Shown piece after piece: positions 25,709 through 34,690 of a stretch of DNA of 64,000 nt. The notes under the pieces were generated by a model, which was given only the letters and a program-made list of their open reading frames with translations, was not told the origin of the DNA and made no database searches. Origin of the DNA: Eubacterium sp. (GTDB lineage: Bacteria; Bacillota; Clostridia; Lachnospirales; Lachnospiraceae); the NCBI GenBank assembly GCA_022764165.1, contig JALERM010000085.1:1-64000 (forward strand), in the 5' to 3' direction. The translations under genes and the position numbers were made by a program. Within the stretch, counting starts at the first letter, position 1; each line of letters starts with the position of its first letter.

Positions 25709-26864
25709 TTGTTTTCTTCCTTTCTTTTTTCCAGATAATCGCAGCCATACAGGGAATCACACATACGGGAATCAAATAGAAAAGAATCGCAGAGCTGTCA
25801 CCTGTTCCGGGACTTTTTACAGATATTTCTTCCCCTTTGGGGTCGGAAGAAAACCAGAAACGCACAGTACCCTGGCTGGAGGCATAGGTATTGTCTATAT
25901 TCTCCGGCAGATACAGCAGGAATTCCACGGCCTCCGTCGTATTGCCATCAATCTGGCCAAGACTTCCATAATCGAGAAACTTTTCCGACCTGACAGGACC
26001 ATGATAAAGCATTTCAATCCGGTTACCTCTCCGTTTTTGTATGGTCAGTTCCATCTGCTCCATTAGCGGATTCTCCTCCGGAAACTGTATTTTCAAAAAG
26101 ATTTCCCTCGGTTCCTCTAATTTATTGCTGATTTTCACCTTTCCCGACTGTGCTCTTCCGGGAATAAATGACTCCAGTTCACGGAAAAATTCCTGAGTGT
26201 CCACAGTAAATCCTTCCAACCTGGATCCGATCACCAGTTCCACAGGTTCTGTTTTCTCTTCTTGATTCACCAAAGCTTCCTTCATATATCTCTGTATCGA
26301 TACCCGTCCCTGTTCCACGCCCCAGGGATCTTCACTCTCAAAGTCAGGCCGAAAATACGCTGCCTGCACAGCATCTACCCGCACCTTTGCATTCCATTTT
26401 TTCCCGTCATCCTCACCGGATTTCCAGTCAGAAGGCATCCGGATTCCCTGAAATACGTCTACATGCTCTTTCGCTTTCAGAACTTTTTTGTAATAAAAAT
26501 AATTACCTCTCTGCACCCATGCATCCGTGATGCCTTCCAGGTTTTTCTCCGTCAGCGGACTTCCCGTCTCCCGGTCACTTTCAAATACCACTGCTGCCCG
26601 TACATAACAATCCGCACCATCATTACTGATCCGGGGGATTTTAGAAAGGAAATCCCCCGCCATCACTTCATTTCCATCTTCCCAGCTCTGCTCTTTTCCG
26701 TCTCTGACCGTATATTCTTCCAGACGCACATCAACTTTCTCCGTCACCGCTTTGTATACCACCGACACTTCCCGAAATGCATAAATCCCCGCTGCCGTCA
26801 TCAGACTGACAAGTCCTGTGCATATGGCTATTTTCCATTTTTTATTCCAGATATTTTCCACCAC
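25701..26864 (-). CDS. TasA-like surface protein with SPGTG sorting signal
   Basis: A 387-residue protein. An N-terminal hydrophobic signal (about 10-30) leads into a beta-rich region resembling TasA/camelysin-type proteins (GDFLSKIPRISNDGADCYVR). The C-terminus has the cell-wall sorting layout: SPGTGD, a hydrophobic stretch (about 360-378) and a basic tail (KKERKKTNG). The motif resembles the (S/P)PxTG sites used by Clostridioides difficile SrtB, rather than LPxTG. No sortase lies in this window. It may anchor or cap the fibres built from its neighbours; that role is inference. Confidence 0.7.
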   Translation of the reverse strand: MVENIWNKKWKIAICTGLVSLMTAAGIYAFREVSVVYKAVTEKVDVRLEEYTVRDGKEQSWEDGNEVMAGDFLSKIPRISNDGADCYVRAAVVFESDRETGSPLTEKNLEGITDAWVQRGNYFYYKKVLKAKEHVDVFQGIRMPSDWKSGEDDGKKWNAKVRVDAVQAAYFRPDFESEDPWGVEQGRVSIQRYMKEALVNQEEKTEPVELVIGSRLEGFTVDTQEFFRELESFIPGRAQSGKVKISNKLEEPREIFLKIQFPEENPLMEQMELTIQKRRGNRIEMLYHGPVRSEKFLDYGSLGQIDGNTTEAVEFLLYLPENIDNTYASSQGTVRFWFSSDPKGEEISVKSPGTGDSSAILFYLIPVCVIPCMAAIIWKKERKKTNG

Positions 26865-26870
26865 CTTTTT

Positions 26871-27374
26871 CTATACCTTCAGATGTGTGAACGCATCTGT
26901 AATGTCTGTATGATTGCCCGACTGCACCGTTTCTGTATAAATGGTCAGAGAAAAATCCTCTTGGGGACTCCCTTCATCTTTGATTCTCACAGCAGTCATG
27001 AAAAGTTCTGTCCGTTCCCCCGGCTGCACACATCGCTGGTAATAATAGTAGCCATCCGCTTCCTTTTTCCAGGTCTCCGACCCCATCTGCACTTCCGTTC
27101 CTTCTTCTGCCTCCAGACTGCTGAAATCATATCTGGCACGCACATAACAGGGGACTGTTCCTGTGTTGGTAAAAGCTACCTCTTTTTTCAGTTCCGCCCC
27201 CGGTGTGACCGTAGAATCAGGAAACTCCTCCTGAATTTCCACGTCATTTTCTCCCGGACAAAAACGATTCGCCCTGACATCCCGGTCAGAAAACCATCCA
27301 TAACTTTCCTGCATCCCCCACACCATCAGAAAAAGCACCGCAGCAAGACAACCACAGACAACCTTCTTTTTCAT
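26871..27374 (-). CDS. SipW-dependent TasA/camelysin-like protein (short)
   Basis: A 167-residue secreted protein. Its signal ends in the SipW-type pattern SYGWFSDRD followed by a beta-rich TasA/camelysin-like domain (VAFTNTGTVPCYVRARYDF). It has no membrane anchor or sorting motif. It is expected to be a fibre or matrix subunit, possibly a minor one next to the larger paralogue. It lies 12 bases after the upstream gene and 6 bases before the sorted protein gene. Confidence 0.72.
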   Translation of the reverse strand: MKKKVVCGCLAAVLFLMVWGMQESYGWFSDRDVRANRFCPGENDVEIQEEFPDSTVTPGAELKKEVAFTNTGTVPCYVRARYDFSSLEAEEGTEVQMGSETWKKEADGYYYYQRCVQPGERTELFMTAVRIKDEGSPQEDFSLTIYTETVQSGNHTDITDAFTHLKV

Positions 27375-27386
27375 AGGCAGGACTCC

Positions 27387-28085
27387 TTATTTTGTGAAGA
27401 CGTCAGTGATGTCTTTCTGATTGGTGATGATTTTCCAGATGTTCATAGCATCTGTAGTTCCTTCATCCAGATTGGAGGTCTGAATCGCATAGGCATTGAT
27501 ATCGATTTCCAAAGGTTGTCCATCCAGTCCTTGACCTTCCATGAGATTAACAAAGGTTACATTCTGAAATAAAGGAGTTGTAGATGCTTCTGGAGAAACA
27601 GTCGTACATGCACGCCTATCATTAGCGTATGCATACAGATGTTTCACCGCCACCTGATTTCCTTCCCCATCATTCACCGGGCATTTTCCCAGGTAATACC
27701 AGCTGGCATCAGCCGTAAACTGATACAGTTCCGTCATAGCCTGAGCATTTTTCGTGCCGTCAGCATTGACAGTAATCACATTCTTGCAGGGGACCTCCAC
27801 AGTCAGAAACATGTAGGCGTCATTATTCCCTGTATTTTTCACCCGGGGATCTTTCGTGATTGTCTGAAGGGGAAGAATATTCTCCGCCTCATCCGGCACA
27901 CCATTGCCGTCTGCATCCGGCTTACTCTCCCACGCCGGCTCCTGCAGTTCAATCTCGATACTTCCCACCGTAAAATTATTCACTTTTTCTTCTGTATCTG
28001 TAAAATAAGCCAAAATACCGCCGGACACTGCCAGCACTGCCATAGCTCCAATAATTACCGCTGATTTTAATTTGTTATTCTTCAT
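27387..28085 (-). CDS. SipW-dependent TasA-like major fibre protein
   Basis: A 232-residue protein and first gene of the surface operon. The signal peptide (about 8-26) ends with the hallmark LAYFTDTEEKVNNFTVGSIE of SipW-processed TasA/camelysin proteins; the mature part is a beta-sandwich with KNTGNNDAYMFLTVEVP. In Bacillus such proteins form biofilm fibres. A good AAAGGAG site lies before the ATG, and a leader of about 215 bases separates it from the promoter at 28309-28337. Confidence 0.82.
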   Translation of the reverse strand: MKNNKLKSAVIIGAMAVLAVSGGILAYFTDTEEKVNNFTVGSIEIELQEPAWESKPDADGNGVPDEAENILPLQTITKDPRVKNTGNNDAYMFLTVEVPCKNVITVNADGTKNAQAMTELYQFTADASWYYLGKCPVNDGEGNQVAVKHLYAYANDRRACTTVSPEASTTPLFQNVTFVNLMEGQGLDGQPLEIDINAYAIQTSNLDEGTTDAMNIWKIITNQKDITDVFTK

Positions 28086-28308
28086 GATTTGCTCCTTTCG
28101 ATTTGAAAAAATATGTTCATTGAAATGAATCAGATATGTCTTCTGTGATCAGGCTCTGCCATCCCGAATTGTTATATGCGAGATTTTTTCTCGTGATATT
28201 ATGTGTGTAAAAATACTATAAACAGACCTTTTCACCTCACTTTCCTATTTACTTCAATTAATAATTGGGAAATATCCGGCAGAACTGCCGTCTTCAGAAG
28301 ATGGTTAT

Positions 28309-28337
28309 AGTATAACAGGGTTTGAGGAATGATGCAA
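28309..28337 (-). promoter_or_regulatory. Promoter of the surface-protein operon
   Basis: TTGCAT, a 17-base spacer and TATACT on the minus strand. In the 488-base gap 28086-28573 this is the only convincing promoter. It leaves a leader of about 215 bases containing two small hairpins (one CGGCAG/CTGCCG near 28280, one CGAG/CTCG near 28185). No known riboswitch core was recognised. Confidence 0.6.
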
Positions 28338-28483
28338 CTGAAAGTTATCCAAAAGTTTCGACCCTTTTTTTGATCTTTGGTAGGCTTCATTGACTAATTT
28401 GATGTAGGGGCAAAAGGTATTTTGACCCCTATGATACACTGACTTCTCCCCAGACGCATTTTGTTTCTTTGAGGAAAAGAACA

Positions 28484-28544
28484 GGAAACTTCTTATCATT
28501 TTTTCAGAAGCGGCCTGCTTCTGAAAAAATGATAAGAAGTTTCC
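28484..28544. repeat. Perfect 28-bp palindrome, short copy of a palindromic element
   Basis: Arms 28484-28511 and 28517-28544 are perfect inverted copies around the 5-base loop ggcct. The inner part of the arms (TTTTTCAGAAGC) and the loop match the larger element at 35986-36146; the outer 12-15 bases do not, yet are still perfectly paired. It lies 29 bases after the PFL-family gene stop. Open frames across it on both strands are by-products of the palindrome. Confidence 0.9.
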
Positions 28545-28573
28545 GTCCCCTTCCACAACAAAACAAAATAGTA

Positions 28574-29938
28574 TCAATTCTTAAAGCTATGAATCGGTGC
28601 CGGTATTCTTCCGCCTCTGTTGACAAAAGCGTCACATCCGAATTTGTTCACCGGCATCACCGGTGCATAGCCCAGTAATCCACCGAATTCTACGGTTTCT
28701 CCCACGTTTTTTCCGATGACGGGGATCACACGGACGGCTGTTGTTTTCTGGTTTACCATACCAATCGCCATTTCGTCTGCGATGATTCCGGCGATAGATG
28801 CTGCACTGGTGTCTCCCGGGATGGCGATCATGTCCAGACCAACGGAGCATACACAGGTCATAGCTTCCAGTTTCTCAATCGTAAGGGCTCCTGCATTGAC
28901 AGCATCGATCATGCCCTGGTCCTCACTGACCGGTATGAAGGCTCCGCTCAGTCCGCCCACATAGGAGGAGGCCATAACGCCGCCTTTCTTTACCTGGTCG
29001 TTCAGCATGGCAAGGGCAGCCGTTGTTCCCGGTGCGCCCACTCGTTCCAGACCGATTTCTTCCAGTATCTCTGCCACGGAATCACCAATTGCCGGTGTGG
29101 GGGCCAGGGAAAGATCCACGATACCGAAGGGAATTCCCAGACGGCGGGATGCTTCCTGAGCAACCAGCTGACCCACACGGGTAATCTTAAATGCTGTCTT
29201 TTTGATGGTTTCGCAGAGAATCTCAAAGTTCTGTCCGCGGACTTTTGACAGGGCATATTTTACTACGCCGGGGCCGCTGACGCCCACATTGATAATAGCA
29301 TCTGCCTCGGTCACGCCGTGGAATGCACCCGCCATGAACGGGTTATCGTCCGGTGCATTGCAGAATACCACCAGTTTGGCACAACCAAGGGAATCATTTT
29401 CTTTTGTTGCCTCTGCGGTAGCCAGAACCATTTCGCCCATCAGTTTGACCGCATCCATGTTGATACCTGTTTTGGTGGAACCCAGGTTGATGGAGCTGCA
29501 GACACGTTCTGTCTCTGCCAGTGCCTGAGGAATGGAACGGATCAGCAGTTCATCGGCTTTTGTCATTCCTTTGCATACCAGTGCGGAATATCCGCCGATA
29601 AAGTTTACGCCCACCTCTTTGGCAGCCTTGTCCAGAGTATGGGCAAGTGTCACAAAGTCCTCCGGCGTCTTGCAGGCAGCTCCGCCTACCAGTGCTATAG
29701 GAGTGATGGAAATTCTTTTATTTACGATGGGGATTCCATATTCCCGTGAGATTTCTTCTCCCGTCTTTACCAGATCTTTTGCCAGTGTGGTGATTTTCTC
29801 ATATACTTTCCGGTTTACTTCCGCCAGATCTGCATCGATGCAGTCCAGGAGACTGATTCCCATGGTGATGGTACGTACATCCAGATTCTCCTGTTCAATC
29901 ATTTTATTCGTCTCATTGACTTCGAATATATTAATCAT
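28574..29938 (-). CDS. PFL family protein (DUF711)
   Basis: A 454-residue cytoplasmic protein of the DUF711/UPF0210 family ([60 protein letters not shown]). Despite the name it lacks the glycyl-radical and Cys-Cys motifs of pyruvate formate-lyase, so no lyase activity should be assumed. It is almost always next to an ACT-domain gene, as here (24 bases upstream), suggesting a shared small-molecule-regulated role that is still unknown. GGAGG precedes the ATG. Confidence 0.9.
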   Translation of the reverse strand: MINIFEVNETNKMIEQENLDVRTITMGISLLDCIDADLAEVNRKVYEKITTLAKDLVKTGEEISREYGIPIVNKRISITPIALVGGAACKTPEDFVTLAHTLDKAAKEVGVNFIGGYSALVCKGMTKADELLIRSIPQALAETERVCSSINLGSTKTGINMDAVKLMGEMVLATAEATKENDSLGCAKLVVFCNAPDDNPFMAGAFHGVTEADAIINVGVSGPGVVKYALSKVRGQNFEILCETIKKTAFKITRVGQLVAQEASRRLGIPFGIVDLSLAPTPAIGDSVAEILEEIGLERVGAPGTTAALAMLNDQVKKGGVMASSYVGGLSGAFIPVSEDQGMIDAVNAGALTIEKLEAMTCVCSVGLDMIAIPGDTSAASIAGIIADEMAIGMVNQKTTAVRVIPVIGKNVGETVEFGGLLGYAPVMPVNKFGCDAFVNRGGRIPAPIHSFKN

Positions 29939-29962
29939 TTGCCGTGTCCTCCGCTTCTCCCC

Positions 29963-30235
29963 TTAGATTCTGTGCATTTTGTTGAAAATATCTTCATGCT
30001 GGCAGCGGATGATCACACCGATTTCTTCACCCAGTTTATGCAGTTCTTCCGCAATATCACCGGTTCCTTTATCACATTTTGCAGTATCTGTAATCATCAT
30101 CATATTAAAGAAACCATCTACGATAGTCTGGGAAATATCCAGGATGTTGATCCCGTTATCAGCCAGATAAGTACATACTTTTGCAATAATTCCTACTGTG
30201 TCTTTTCCTACTACTGTGATAATTGTTTTCTTCAT
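29963..30235 (-). CDS. ACT-domain regulatory protein (UPF0237)
   Basis: A 90-residue single ACT domain (MKKTIITVVGKDTVGIIAKV, then ILDISQTI). ACT domains bind amino acids or similar ligands. The family is paired with DUF711 proteins, probably as a ligand-sensing partner. The start at 30235 has AAAGGAG 6 bases upstream; longer in-frame starts would overlap the upstream hydrolase gene. Confidence 0.92.
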   Translation of the reverse strand: MKKTIITVVGKDTVGIIAKVCTYLADNGINILDISQTIVDGFFNMMMITDTAKCDKGTGDIAEELHKLGEEIGVIIRCQHEDIFNKMHRI

Positions 30236-30246
30236 TTCTTTCTCCT

Positions 30247-31044
30247 TTACAGTTCTACAATTTCTGATGCCTGGTCGCGGTGTGCCACAGCGATCCTGAA
30301 ATCTTTTGCTTTGTAGGGATTGTCTCCCATTGTCACTTCTGAACATACCGTCTCATAGGCCAGAGCCTCATAATTATTCTCCTTACTCAGATGGCCAAGC
30401 AGAATATCTTTCATCTGGTCGTGAAGCAGACGGCACAACAGGCGTCCTGCCGTCTCGTTGGAGAGATGTCCTCTGTCCCCAAGGATTCTGCGTTTCAGAT
30501 AATAGGGATAACTGCCCACCTGAAGCATGTTCACATCATGATTTGCCTCCAGTAAAATGGCATCCAGTCCTTTCAGGTTATCCACAATATAGTCATCATA
30601 TACGCCCATATCCGTAGCAATTCCCACCGAACGGCTGCCCTGGGATATCCTGTATCCCACCGGATCAGCCGCATCATGAGAAATATGGAAGGGGTGTACC
30701 GTCAGATCTCCGATCCGGCAGTTTTCATCTGCCTGAATCTCATGGAAAATACCGTCCGGCATCTTTCCCAGACTTCCGCTCTGTTCCATAGCCTGAATGG
30801 TTCCGGCTGTGGCATAAATGGGAACACCGCATTTTCTTGCGATCACTCCCAGACCCTTGATATGATCAGAATGTTCATGAGTAACAAATATACCATCCAG
30901 ATCCTTTGTTGTCAAATCCAGGGAATTCAGCCCGAACTCCACTTTTTTTCCGCTGATACCGGTATCGATCAGCAGGCTGGTGTTCTCACTCCCCACGTAA
31001 ATACAGTTTCCGCTGCTTCCACTGGCAATACTACACAGTCTCAT
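30247..31044 (-). CDS. MBL-fold hydrolase, YycJ/WalJ-like
   Basis: A 265-residue metallo-beta-lactamase-fold protein with the di-metal motif THEHSDH, plus GIATDMG and EANHD. It starts SIASGSSGNCIY, typical of the YycJ/WalJ group, which is implicated in coupling DNA replication/repair to wall growth. WalR/WalK are not nearby, so that role is not shown here. It overlaps coaE by 14 bases. Confidence 0.88.
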   Translation of the reverse strand: MRLCSIASGSSGNCIYVGSENTSLLIDTGISGKKVEFGLNSLDLTTKDLDGIFVTHEHSDHIKGLGVIARKCGVPIYATAGTIQAMEQSGSLGKMPDGIFHEIQADENCRIGDLTVHPFHISHDAADPVGYRISQGSRSVGIATDMGVYDDYIVDNLKGLDAILLEANHDVNMLQVGSYPYYLKRRILGDRGHLSNETAGRLLCRLLHDQMKDILLGHLSKENNYEALAYETVCSEVTMGDNPYKAKDFRIAVAHRDQASEIVEL

Positions 31045-31630
31045 ACATCTGCATCCTTCGTTTTATTTGTTCTTTCGTATCTTCGAAATCACCACTGTTA
31101 TCTATCTCGAAGTCACATTGTTCGCTGAACTCATCCTCACTAAGCTGGTTGGCAAAGATACTGAGGATTTTCTCTTTCGAATATCCTCTGTTTTTCATCA
31201 GCCGCTCTGTGCGGGTTTCTTCATCCGCATAAATATACCACAGTTCATCGCAGATTGCATTATATTTATCTTCAACCAGCAATGCAGATTCCACAATAAA
31301 TATATCTGTATCCAGTTCCCTTTCTCTGTCAATGGCTTTCTGAATGTAACGCTTCACTGCCGGATGAACGATGGCATTCAGTTTTTCCAGCAGTTCCTTG
31401 TCCCCGAAAACCAGCTCTGCTATTTTAGCCCTGTCCAGTGTGCCGTCTTCCTGCAGGATGCCCGGACCAAACAGTTCCACGATCGGAGCGAAGCAGGATT
31501 TGCCGGGTCTCATAACCAGATATCCCACCTCATCGGTTTCCACCACAGCTGCGTCCCAATTCTCTGCAATATACGTTAATATTTCACTTTTTCCGGCTCC
31601 CACGCCGCCGGTTACACCAATAACCTTCAT
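31031..31630 (-). CDS. coaE: Dephospho-CoA kinase
   Basis: About 199 residues. It catalyses the last step of CoA synthesis. The P-loop is GVTGGVGAGKS, with the substrate Asp in VVETDEVGYL and the lid region around TERLMKNRGYS. The start at 31630 has GGGGAGG 8 bases upstream and lies 40 bases after the polA stop. The polA-coaE order is widespread in bacteria. Confidence 0.95.
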   Translation of the reverse strand: MKVIGVTGGVGAGKSEILTYIAENWDAAVVETDEVGYLVMRPGKSCFAPIVELFGPGILQEDGTLDRAKIAELVFGDKELLEKLNAIVHPAVKRYIQKAIDRERELDTDIFIVESALLVEDKYNAICDELWYIYADEETRTERLMKNRGYSKEKILSIFANQLSEDEFSEQCDFEIDNSGDFEDTKEQIKRRMQMYETV

Positions 31631-31670
31631 CTTCAGTACCTCCCCTGTTCTGATTTCCGGTATTCCCGGA

Positions 31671-34301
31671 TTATTTTGCTTCATACCAGCTTTCACCGGT
31701 ATGCATGTCTACTTCCAGGGGTACGGCCAGTTCTGCCGCCTGCCGCATCTCTCTCTCCAGTATCTGCGATACTGTATCCAGTTCCTCCCTGGCAGTTTCT
31801 ATCAACAATTCGTCATGCACCTGCAGCAGCAGCCTGGATCTGAGGTTAGCCTTCCGCAGGGCACGATTCACACGTATCATGGCAATTTTTATAATATCCG
31901 CCGCAGTTCCCTGAATCGGTGAATTCATGGCAACCCGTTCTCCAAAAGACCTCTGCATAAAATTACTGGACTGCAGTTCCGGAACCGGACGTCTTCTGCC
32001 GAACATGGTGGTGATGTATCCGTCTTTTTTCGCTTTCTCCACTTCCCCGTCCAGATACGTTTTGATTTTCGGATAAGTGGCAAAATACTGTTCAATATAC
32101 TGGGCAGCCTCTTTTCTGGTAATACTGAGGTCCTGGCTCAGGCCAAAGGAACTGATGCCGTACACGATTCCAAAATTTACTGCCTTGGCATTCCTTCTCT
32201 GCAGAGGAGTCACCTCATCAAAGGGAACGTGAAATACCTGAGAGGCCGTCATTCTGTGAATGTCCTGTGCTTCCCGGTATGCCTGGATCAGCATCTCATC
32301 ACCGGACAGGTGGGCCAGAACACGCAGCTCAATCTGTGAATAATCCGCATCCAGAAATACAAATCCCGGCTTCGGCACAAATACTTTCCGAATCATCCGT
32401 CCCAGTTCCATCCGCACCGGAATGTTCTGCAGATTCGGCTCCGTGCTGCTGATTCTTCCGGTAGCCGTAATCGTCTGGTTGAAGGTGGAGCGGATTCTTC
32501 CGTCCCCATCGATATAGGCTGCCAGCCCGTCCGCATAGGTGGACTTCAGCTTGGTCAGCTGGCGGTATTCCAGAATATCTGCCACAAAGGGATATTCCGG
32601 TGCCAGTTTATCCAGCACCTCTGCCGCCGTGGAATAGCCGGTTTTTGTCTTTTTACCTCCGGGCATTCCCATTTTTTCAAACAGAATCACGCCCAGCTGT
32701 TTCGGCGAATTGATGTTGAAATTCTCGCCGGCCTGTTCATAGATTTTCTGCTCCAGCTCCTGAATCCGCACCTGCAGCATTTCGCCGTAAACTTTCAACT
32801 CTTCTGCCTGTACCAGAATTCCCTCTTTTTCCATATCATCCAGTGTAAATGCCAGAGGCATTTCCACATTTTCGTAAAGATCCAACATTCCCGCAGCACA
32901 CAGTGCAGTTTTCACCGGTTCCTGTGCCGCCCGGCACACATACGCCTGATAGCCGGCCAGTGCCGCACACTGTTCTTCTGTCGCTTTGGAAATATCCATC
33001 TTTTTGGAGGTCTGGAATATTTCCTCCGGAGACGGCAGCGGCTGTCCCAGATATTCTTTTGCCGCATCGTCATACGTATAGGAATTTTTCAGAGGGTTCA
33101 GAAGATAACAGCCGATTCCCAGATCAAAGATTCCCTTTCTCTCTTCAATCACTATTTTCTTCCGGAAAGCCTTCAGATCAGGCGTTCCCACCTCATGGCC
33201 TGCGGCAAACAGCTTTTCTGCCTGATTCAGAAGATAACCTTCCGTCATAAACCCTTCTGTGGGAAAATAATAAACATCATCCGCGCCACAGTCAAGCCCG
33301 ATTCCCAGAATTTCCCCTGAGCCCTGTATAAATGCGATTCCGATTTTTTCGGCTGCCCGGGCTTTCTCCCAGATACTTTCAGCCTCTCCCAGCTCATGTA
33401 CAAGATAAACCTTCGGTGCTTCTGCATTTTCCTTCTGTTCAAAGCGTGACAGAAGATTCTTAAAATCCAGCCGTTTAAACCATTCATAGGCTTCCGGTGT
33501 ATACAATTCACTGAGTTTCGCCTCATTCCAGTCAAAAGCAATGGGGCTGTCCGTGTTGATCGTGGCCAGCTGCTTGCTGAGAACGGCCAGGTCATAGTGA
33601 TCTCTCAGGGACTCTTTTGCCTTGTTGGGCTTGATTTCTTCCAGATGTTCATGGGCATTTTCTATACTTCCATAAGCAGCAATAATTTTGGCTGCCGTCT
33701 TTTCACCCACACCGGGGATTCCCGGAATATTGTCCGCTGTATCTCCCATCAGGGCTTTTAATTCAATGATCTGCGGCGGCGTTACCTGATAAGTCTCCAG
33801 TACCTGCTGTGCATGATAATCCTCAATAATGGTTTTGCCGCCTTTTGTTTTCGGAATCCGGATCAGAATGTGATCCGTTGCCAGCTGCAGAAGATCCCGG
33901 TCACCGGAAACAATGGTCACTTCCATTCCCTGCTGTTCACTTTTTTTCGCTATTGTACCCAGCAGATCATCCGCCTCGTAGCCTTCCTGGGAAATAATGC
34001 ACACTCCCATGGCCTGCAGAACTTCCTTGATCACCGGAACCTGCTGACGCAGTTCCTCCGGCATGGGTTTTCTTGTTCCTTTATAAGCTTCAAACATTTT
34101 ATGACGGAACGTAGGTGCATGAAGGTCAAAAGCCACCGTCAGATACTGGGGTTTTTCCTCCTCCAGTATTTTCGTCATAATATTTAAAAAACCGTACACA
34201 GCATTGGTGTGCAGCCCTTCTGAATTGGTCAGGTCGGGAAGCCCGTAAAAAGCTCTGTTCAAAATACTGTGTCCGTCAATTAATACTATTTTTTCACTCA
34301 T
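31671..34301 (-). CDS. polA: DNA polymerase I
   Basis: About 876 residues. The N-terminal 5'-3' nuclease domain (1-290) keeps LIDGHSILNRAFYG, VSGDRDLLQL and DNIPGIPGVGEKTA. The middle exonuclease-like domain (about 300-470) lacks the acidic DxE residues (GIAFIQGSG in place), so proofreading is probably lost, as in many Firmicutes enzymes. The polymerase domain has DADYSQIELRVLAH, the O-helix RRNAKAVNFGIVYG and LLQVHDELL. The start at 34301 (MSEKIVL) has AAAGGA 6 bases upstream. Confidence 0.96.
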   Translation of the reverse strand: MSEKIVLIDGHSILNRAFYGLPDLTNSEGLHTNAVYGFLNIMTKILEEEKPQYLTVAFDLHAPTFRHKMFEAYKGTRKPMPEELRQQVPVIKEVLQAMGVCIISQEGYEADDLLGTIAKKSEQQGMEVTIVSGDRDLLQLATDHILIRIPKTKGGKTIIEDYHAQQVLETYQVTPPQIIELKALMGDTADNIPGIPGVGEKTAAKIIAAYGSIENAHEHLEEIKPNKAKESLRDHYDLAVLSKQLATINTDSPIAFDWNEAKLSELYTPEAYEWFKRLDFKNLLSRFEQKENAEAPKVYLVHELGEAESIWEKARAAEKIGIAFIQGSGEILGIGLDCGADDVYYFPTEGFMTEGYLLNQAEKLFAAGHEVGTPDLKAFRKKIVIEERKGIFDLGIGCYLLNPLKNSYTYDDAAKEYLGQPLPSPEEIFQTSKKMDISKATEEQCAALAGYQAYVCRAAQEPVKTALCAAGMLDLYENVEMPLAFTLDDMEKEGILVQAEELKVYGEMLQVRIQELEQKIYEQAGENFNINSPKQLGVILFEKMGMPGGKKTKTGYSTAAEVLDKLAPEYPFVADILEYRQLTKLKSTYADGLAAYIDGDGRIRSTFNQTITATGRISSTEPNLQNIPVRMELGRMIRKVFVPKPGFVFLDADYSQIELRVLAHLSGDEMLIQAYREAQDIHRMTASQVFHVPFDEVTPLQRRNAKAVNFGIVYGISSFGLSQDLSITRKEAAQYIEQYFATYPKIKTYLDGEVEKAKKDGYITTMFGRRRPVPELQSSNFMQRSFGERVAMNSPIQGTAADIIKIAMIRVNRALRKANLRSRLLLQVHDELLIETAREELDTVSQILEREMRQAAELAVPLEVDMHTGESWYEAK

Positions 34302-34319
34302 ACATAATCCTTTCGCCAT

Positions 34320-34670
34320 TTAGAAGAGATTTGGCAGTTCTATGTGTCCGAAATAAAGCATAAAAGAAAGTGCAATGCCAATCCCGGCCACAAGACTGAA
34401 AAAGAGTACTGTCTTTGTCAGCAGCTGCTTTCGTCTGATATACTTTTCCTTTTCTCTCAGATTCTCTTTTAACATTCGAGGTATATTATAGGAGCCCATA
34501 TTTTCATTTTCCAGATATTTGGTTCCCACGTTAATCGTATAGTATGTTTCCAGCTCATCATAACACTCCGGACACTCCCGTATGTGCGCCAGAAACTCTT
34601 CGGTTTCTTTGATGGACAAACTGTCATTAATATAGGCATCGATTTTCAATAACGCTTCTTCACACTTCAT
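34320..34670 (-). CDS. Zinc-finger-type single-pass membrane protein
   Basis: A 116-residue protein. The N-terminal half has the zf-HC2-like pattern (Cys3, then HIRECPECYDEL), common in anti-sigma factors and envelope regulators, and one membrane helix follows at about 85-108. No sigma factor gene is adjacent, so an anti-sigma role is not supported. It lies 18 bases before polA and 20 bases after the aldo/keto reductase. Confidence 0.7.
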   Translation of the reverse strand: MKCEEALLKIDAYINDSLSIKETEEFLAHIRECPECYDELETYYTINVGTKYLENENMGSYNIPRMLKENLREKEKYIRRKQLLTKTVLFFSLVAGIGIALSFMLYFGHIELPNLF

Positions 34671-34690
34671 GGCACTACCTTCTGTATGGA

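Noticed and set aside
28086-28337. Cyclic di-GMP riboswitch in the fibre-operon leader
   Set aside because: I looked for the conserved GEMM core and did not find it; only short hairpins are present.
28305-28678. Overlapping open frames on both strands with similar protein sequence (ASEKMIRSF) across the palindrome
   Set aside because: The similarity is produced by the inverted repeat itself; there is no ribosome site and no family likeness.
28574-29938. Pyruvate formate-lyase, suggested by the PFL family name
   Set aside because: No glycyl-radical loop or Cys-Cys pair; the sequence fits DUF711/UPF0210.
34320-34670. Anti-sigma factor, from the zinc-finger and membrane layout
   Set aside because: No sigma factor gene is adjacent, so it is described only by its visible features.
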